Of a stretch of DNA of 17,552 nucleotides, positions 14,027 through 17,552 are shown one piece after another (position 1 is the stretch's first letter; the number at the start of each line of letters is the position of its first letter). Source of the stretch: Zhenhengia yiwuensis (GTDB lineage Bacteria > Bacillota > Clostridia > Lachnospirales > Cellulosilyticaceae); contig NZ_JACRSY010000045.1 in the NCBI RefSeq assembly GCF_014384995.1, positions 1-17,552 of the forward strand, written 5' to 3'. The position numbers were made by a program, and so were the translations under genes. The notes below the pieces were generated by a model that ran no database searches, was not told where the DNA came from, and was given only the letters and a program-made list of their open reading frames with translations.

Positions 14027-15688
14027 TTAACTAAGTTTAAAAGAACTCTTAAGTGGTACGATACGGTTGAATACAGGTTTTTCTTCAGTAGAGTATTTAG
14101 TATCTACAGTAAAGAAACCGTGACGTACAAATTGGAATTTATCTAAAGGTTTAATACCCTGAACACCCGTTGATTCAATGTAACCTTGAACAACTTCCAT
14201 AGAGTTTGGATTAATTTGTTCTAAGAAGTGTTTACCTTCATTTTCTGGTATATCATCTAAAATAAGAGGTTCGTATAATCTAAATTCACAAGGTACAGCA
14301 TCAGCAGCATTTACCCAGTGAATTGTAGCTTTAACTTTACGGCCTGTAAAGCCTGAACCACTTTTAGTTTCTGGATCGTAAGTACAGTGTACTTCTACTA
14401 CATTGCCATCTTCATCTTTAATAACGTCTGTACATTTCACAAAGTAAGCGCCTTTAAGACGAACTTCATTACCTGGGAAAAGGCGGAAGTATTTTTTAAC
14501 TGGTTCTTCCATAAAGTCTTCTTGTTCAATGTAAATCTCACGTGAGAATGGTACAAGGCGTGTGCCTTTTGTCTCATCTTTGGCATTGTTCTCAATTTCA
14601 AGCATTTCAGTTTGGCCTTCTGGATAGTTTGTAATAACTAATTTAAGAGGGCGCATAACTGCCATAAGAAGTGGTGCTTTTGGAAGTAAGTCTTCACGAA
14701 GGAAGTAATCGAGCATTTGACTATCTACTGTAGAATCAGCTTTTGATACACCAATTTCACGGCAGAATGTACGAATAGCTTCTGGTGTATAACCACGTCT
14801 TCTAAGACCTGCGATAGTAGGCATACGAGGGTCATCCCACCCATCAACTACACACTCATCAACAAGTTGTTTAAGTTTACGTTTACTCATAACAGTATTT
14901 GTCATGTTAAGACGTGCAAACTCAATTTGGCGAGGAACACTTTCCATCTCGCATTCACGAACAAACCAATCATAGAGAGGTCTATGGTCTTCAAATTCTA
15001 ATGTACATACAGAGTGTGTAATACCTTCAATAGCATCTTCTAATGGATGAGCGAAGTCATACATAGGGTAGATGCACCATTTATCACCTGTATTATGGTG
15101 AGTAGCATGTGCAATACGATAAATGATAGGGTCACGGAAATTGATATTTGGTGATGCCATATCAATTTTTGCACGGAGAACTTTAGAACCATCTGGGAAC
15201 TCACCATTTTTCATACGTTCAAGAAGGTCTAAGTTCTCTTCTACTGAACGATCTCTATATGGACTTGGTCTACCTGGTTCACTAAGTGTACCACGGTACT
15301 CACGCATTTGTTCTGGTGTAAGGTCACAAACATAAGCAAGACCTTTTTTAATAAGAAGGATAGCTTTCTCATACATGATATCAAAGTAATCTGATGCGAA
15401 GTAAAGGTTATCCCAATCAAATCCGAGCCATTTTACGTCTTCTTTAATAGATTCTACATACTCTGTATCTTCTTTTACAGGATTTGTATCGTCAAAACGA
15501 AGATTTGTTTTACCACCGAATTCATCTGCTAAACTAAAGTTAAGGCAGATAGACTTAGCATGCCCAATGTGAAGGTAGCCATTTGGTTCAGGTGGGAAAC
15601 GAGTAATAATTTCTTTATGTTTACCTGTATTCAGGTCATCAACAACGATGTTTTTGACAAAGTTGGATGTATTTATTTCATTTGACAT
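14027..15688 (-). CDS. glnS: Glutaminyl-tRNA synthetase
   Basis: A 553-residue class I aminoacyl-tRNA synthetase that charges tRNA-Gln with glutamine. The Rossmann-fold catalytic domain carries the HIGH motif at residues 40-43 (PNGYLHIGHAKS), the second signature (VMSKRKLKQLV, Met267-Ser-Lys-Arg270), and the GlnRS block RFPPEPNG. The C-terminal anticodon-binding beta-barrels are present (from about residue 340, ending IVPLKSSFKLS). Length fits bacterial GlnRS. The frame reaches 15712, but AGAGAGG is 8 nt before ATG 15688 and the family's usual N terminus begins there. GluRS is excluded by the overall GlnRS sequence. Presence of the gene implies direct glutaminylation rather than sole reliance on the GatCAB route. 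Confidence 0.96.
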   Translation of the reverse strand: MSNEINTSNFVKNIVVDDLNTGKHKEIITRFPPEPNGYLHIGHAKSICLNFSLADEFGGKTNLRFDDTNPVKEDTEYVESIKEDVKWLGFDWDNLYFASDYFDIMYEKAILLIKKGLAYVCDLTPEQMREYRGTLSEPGRPSPYRDRSVEENLDLLERMKNGEFPDGSKVLRAKIDMASPNINFRDPIIYRIAHATHHNTGDKWCIYPMYDFAHPLEDAIEGITHSVCTLEFEDHRPLYDWFVRECEMESVPRQIEFARLNMTNTVMSKRKLKQLVDECVVDGWDDPRMPTIAGLRRRGYTPEAIRTFCREIGVSKADSTVDSQMLDYFLREDLLPKAPLLMAVMRPLKLVITNYPEGQTEMLEIENNAKDETKGTRLVPFSREIYIEQEDFMEEPVKKYFRLFPGNEVRLKGAYFVKCTDVIKDEDGNVVEVHCTYDPETKSGSGFTGRKVKATIHWVNAADAVPCEFRLYEPLILDDIPENEGKHFLEQINPNSMEVVQGYIESTGVQGIKPLDKFQFVRHGFFTVDTKYSTEEKPVFNRIVPLKSSFKLS

Positions 15689-15756
15689 AAATAATACCTC
15701 TCTATTATTCAAAAAGAATTCATTTGTTTATATTATCTCTATTTTAATCCAATCTA

Positions 15757-15784
15757 TAAAAAAAATAAAGGGCAAAAGCCCTTT
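15757..15784 (-). terminator. Terminator of the zinc-ribbon gene
   Basis: On the minus strand AAAGGGC (15784-15778), loop TTTT, GCCCTTT (15773-15767), then A and an eight-T run. It starts 3 nt after the stop codon of the 48-aa gene and isolates it from glnS. Confidence 0.88.
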
Positions 15785-15787
15785 GTC

Positions 15788-15934
15788 TTAAAGTTTTTTA
15801 GCAGCACAGCGTTTACAAATCTTTGTTTTATCTTTATCCCATAGTAGTTTTACACGTGGTCTACCACAAAGTGGACATGTTCCACGCCAGTTTTTCTCTT
15901 TCTTAGCCCATGGACCTCTTTTATTCTTTGCCAT
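15788..15934 (-). CDS. 48-residue zinc-ribbon protein
   Basis: A very short gene: 48 codons from ATG 15934 to TAA at 15790-15788. The ribosome binding site AAGGGGGG lies 7 nt upstream. The product starts MAKNKRGPWAKKEKNWRG, is strongly basic, and holds two Cys-x-x-Cys pairs (CPLC at residues 20-23 and CKRC at 40-43) that can bind one zinc ion, as in small zinc ribbons of ribosomal proteins and other RNA-binding proteins. I recognise no specific family. The strong start site, the intact cysteine pairs and the private terminator support a real gene. A nucleic-acid or ribosome-associated role is inference from charge and fold. Confidence 0.85.
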   Translation of the reverse strand: MAKNKRGPWAKKEKNWRGTCPLCGRPRVKLLWDKDKTKICKRCAAKKL

Positions 15935-16129
15935 ATGATTTTCCCCCCTTAGTATATAAACGAATTCCTATGTTAAATATATTAAAAAGTGGACAAGATT
16001 ATGACTGGTAAATTAAAAAATTAAAAGTGGGAATTTTAAACTTTTAAGGAATGAAAAGCCCATCATAAATAAAAAGAAACTGTTTAAAATAAGAGTGTAG
16101 TTATTCATCATTTTTAGGAGGGATTGGCG

Positions 16130-16213
16130 ATGAACAAAACTCGTTCTGCTATGAAGAATATGGTTAAAGATATTAAAAGAGTGATGAAAAAAACTATTAG
16201 GAAGATGAGTTAG
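16130..16213 (+). CDS. 27-residue cationic small protein
   Basis: A 27-codon frame, ATG 16130 to TAG 16211-16213, with an excellent ribosome binding site (AGGAGGGA, 16116-16123) and its own terminator 13 nt after the stop. The peptide (MNKTRSAMKNMVKDIKRVMK, then KTIRKMS) contains nine Lys/Arg... residues of mostly basic or hydrophobic type and only one acidic residue, so it should be a basic amphipathic helix; Met, Val and Ile recur every three to four positions. It has no signal peptide. I recognise no family. The frame being a complete transcription unit argues for expression. It could bind nucleic acid or membranes; neither is shown. The flanking 15935-16115 stretch holds no other gene. 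Confidence 0.7.
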   Translation: MNKTRSAMKNMVKDIKRVMKKTIRKMS

Positions 16214-16226
16214 TCGAAATGAGATG

Positions 16227-16260
16227 AAAAAGCAAGCTTAATACAGAAGCTTGCTTTTTT
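16227..16260 (+). terminator. Terminator of the 27-residue gene
   Basis: AAAAAGCAAGCTT (16227-16239) pairs perfectly with AAGCTTGCTTTTT (16247-16259) around AATACAG, with a T-run. Confidence 0.9.
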
Positions 16261-16361
16261 ATATTTTTATAACACTAAATAGGAAGTTGTTGAAAATAAT
16301 AGAAAATATAATATAATAAAATTATTGTTATTTTATGGAAATATTATGGGGGGATGAAAAG

Positions 16362-17387
16362 ATGTGGAAAAACAGAATGAAGCTATGTGTGACTTTTCTT
16401 TTTATATTAGTACTTTGCTTAAATACTAAGGCAAGTAATAAAGTATTGATAGAAGGTGTGCCACTTATTAATCAGCATCCGGAATTACCTACAGGATGTG
16501 AGATTACAGCATTAACGATGCTTTTACAACATCAGGGGGTACAAGTAACAAAAGAACAATTAGCTAAGGAAGTTAACCGTGTACCTGTGCCTTATAGTAA
16601 TAATGGTAAATTATATGGCGGTGACCCTAATAAAGGTTTTATAGGAGATCCATTTAGTAAAAGAGGTTTTGGAGTCTATAAAGATGCACTTTTACCTATT
16701 GTAGAGAAATATCTACCTGGTCGAGGAGAAGATTTAAGTGGTGGCGATTTTAGTCAAGTTTATGCAGCCTTAAATGAAGGAAAGCCTGTTATGTTATGGT
16801 GTACCATCTCTATGCTCAATGTAGATGCTAGAAGAAGTTATTGGACGACACCTGAAGGCAAGACAATAGAATGGAAAACACCGGAACATGCTATGGTGGC
16901 AGTAGGTTATGATGACGATTATATTTATCTTAATGACCCTTATGTAGGAAAACAAAGGAAGTACAAAAAACAAGTGGTTATTAATAGATGGAGCGATATG
17001 GGCAAACAGGCCATTGCTATTAAACCAAGCAATGCACTAGGAAAGACACCTATTATTAAAAAACAAAGTTTAATGATAGAGGAGACTAAGTACATAGATT
17101 TACTTACAGTTGATGCACAAGGATTATGGATAGAGGCAAGAATGTTGCCTAACTTATTTAAGAATACACAAGTTACCTATGACCCTAAAACTTATTCTGT
17201 AATCATTAGTACTACAGGCGAAAAGGGGACTCAAATGATTCTTAGCCCCTATGAAAGGTACCTGACTACTTATAATAGTAGTGGGCAGGAAGTACAAATG
17301 ACTTATAAAATCATAGATGGCATTACTTATGTAAATAAAGAATGGGTAGAAAATTTTTATGAACTGCCTATACAGATTCTCGAATAG
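16362..17387 (+). CDS. Secreted C39-like cysteine peptidase with stalk-like C-terminal domain
   Basis: A 341-residue exported protein. The signal peptide (KLCVTFLFILVLCLNTKA, residues about 6-23) precedes a papain-like C39 (YvpB-type) domain, about 28-220: catalytic Cys46 in LPTGCEITALTML, His176 in PEHAMVAVGYDDD, and the Asn191-Asp192-Pro segment in IYLNDPYVGK as third member. Residues about 235-341 resemble a copper amine oxidase-type stalk domain (IEARMLPNLFKNTQVTYDP), a wall-associated module also suggested in the L,D-transpeptidase at 3471-4691. An in-frame ATG lies at 16335, but GGGGGGA (16348-16354) is spaced for ATG 16362. Lacking an ABC transporter, it is not a peptide-exporter C39 domain; the substrate is unknown. 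Single-gene unit with a terminator. Confidence 0.87.
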   Translation: MWKNRMKLCVTFLFILVLCLNTKASNKVLIEGVPLINQHPELPTGCEITALTMLLQHQGVQVTKEQLAKEVNRVPVPYSNNGKLYGGDPNKGFIGDPFSKRGFGVYKDALLPIVEKYLPGRGEDLSGGDFSQVYAALNEGKPVMLWCTISMLNVDARRSYWTTPEGKTIEWKTPEHAMVAVGYDDDYIYLNDPYVGKQRKYKKQVVINRWSDMGKQAIAIKPSNALGKTPIIKKQSLMIEETKYIDLLTVDAQGLWIEARMLPNLFKNTQVTYDPKTYSVIISTTGEKGTQMILSPYERYLTTYNSSGQEVQMTYKIIDGITYVNKEWVENFYELPIQILE

Positions 17388-17394
17388 TAGAAGT

Positions 17395-17428
17395 AAAAAC
17401 CGCACAAAATGAATTTGTGCGGTTTTTT
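17395..17428 (+). terminator. Terminator of the C39-like peptidase gene
   Basis: AAAAACCGCACAAA (17395-17408) pairs perfectly with TTTGTGCGGTTTTT (17414-17427) around ATGAA, followed by T, 7 nt after the stop codon. Confidence 0.92.
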
Positions 17429-17441
17429 ATTGTATAAAGAA

Positions 17442-17552
17442 AACCCCCGGCTATGCCTGGGGTTCGAAAAAGCTTATAGCTATGAGTATAAATAAAAAAC
17501 CTCCTTTGAAGAATAAGATTAGGTTCGCCAACCAATCAAATCAAAGGAGGTT
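17442..17552 (+). mobile_element. Possible left end of an IS200-type element (two stem-loops), truncated by window edge
   Basis: First hairpin: AACCCCCGGC (17442-17451) with GCCTGGGGTT (17455-17464), loop TAT, one C-T mismatch. Second: AACCTCCTTTGA (17498-17509) with TCAAAGGAGGTT (17541-17552), perfect over 12 bp, enclosing an inner stem GATT-GGTT/AACCAATC with one bulge. In Salmonella IS200 a short terminator-like hairpin at the left end is followed by a larger one that hides the transposase ribosome binding site; the order and spacing here look the same, and AAAGGAGG in the outer 3' arm is an ideal ribosome binding site. No transposase is inside the window. The rival reading is a minus-strand terminator, since that strand has TTTTTT after the stem. 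Confidence 0.45.

Noticed and set aside
16362..17387. C39 peptidase of a bacteriocin exporter
   Set aside because: There are no ABC transporter segments and no double-glycine precursor nearby; the protein has a signal peptide and a wall-type C-terminal domain.

Overview
The window is AT-rich DNA of a low-GC Firmicute. Shine-Dalgarno sequences are strong (AGGAGG, GGGGGG), Rho-independent hairpins end almost every transcription unit, and the gene set (YgiQ radical SAM protein, DUF2871 protein, PrsA-like foldase, GlnRS, C39-like and YkuD cell-wall proteins with stalk domains) fits class Clostridia, probably a Lachnospirales-type organism. The species cannot be read from the sequence. The left edge is the 3' end of an rRNA operon: 5S rRNA, tRNA-Val(UAC) and a terminator.

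Layout, left to right. 470-3412 (+): a YgiQ-family radical SAM protein followed 27 nt later by an NAD-dependent epimerase/reductase, closed by a hairpin shared with the convergent gene. 3471-4691 (-): a secreted L,D-transpeptidase. 4857-5264 (+): a small DUF2871 membrane protein. 5332-6510 (-): a NupC-type nucleoside transporter. 6599-8554 (-): two paralogous TetR regulators, both 191 aa, flanking an unrecognised seven-helix membrane protein. The three 5' regions share a TGAAC-N3-GTTCA palindrome, perfect at two genes and degraded at the third. 8798-9853 (+): a PrsA-like foldase lipoprotein. 10100-12166 (+): a secreted serine hydrolase of the beta-lactamase/PBP4 type.

The most interesting segment is 12245-13952. 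A divergent pair consists of an XRE helix-turn-helix regulator with a helical, probably TPR-like C-terminal part (308 aa, the size and shape of RRNPP peptide-sensing regulators) and a 170-aa protein. The latter is a short lipoprotein-type signal peptide followed by nine tandem 16-residue repeats (consensus GPDDLIVGHDKTVVAQ). A 20-bp palindrome lies between them, inside the regulator's candidate promoter and upstream of the repeat gene's candidate promoter. I infer a candidate multi-copy peptide-pheromone system; the repeat core PDDLIVG recalls the PDIVG end of the Bacillus NprX signal. Two hairpins with G-rich loops follow the repeat gene, the second being a terminator.

The right part holds glnS (-), a 48-aa zinc-ribbon protein (-), a free-standing 27-aa cationic peptide gene (+), and a secreted C39-like cysteine peptidase with a stalk-like tail (+). 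The last ~120 bases hold two stem-loops arranged like the 5' end of an IS200-type element; the second would hide a strong ribosome binding site at the window's edge. Alternatively it is the terminator of a minus-strand gene beyond the window.
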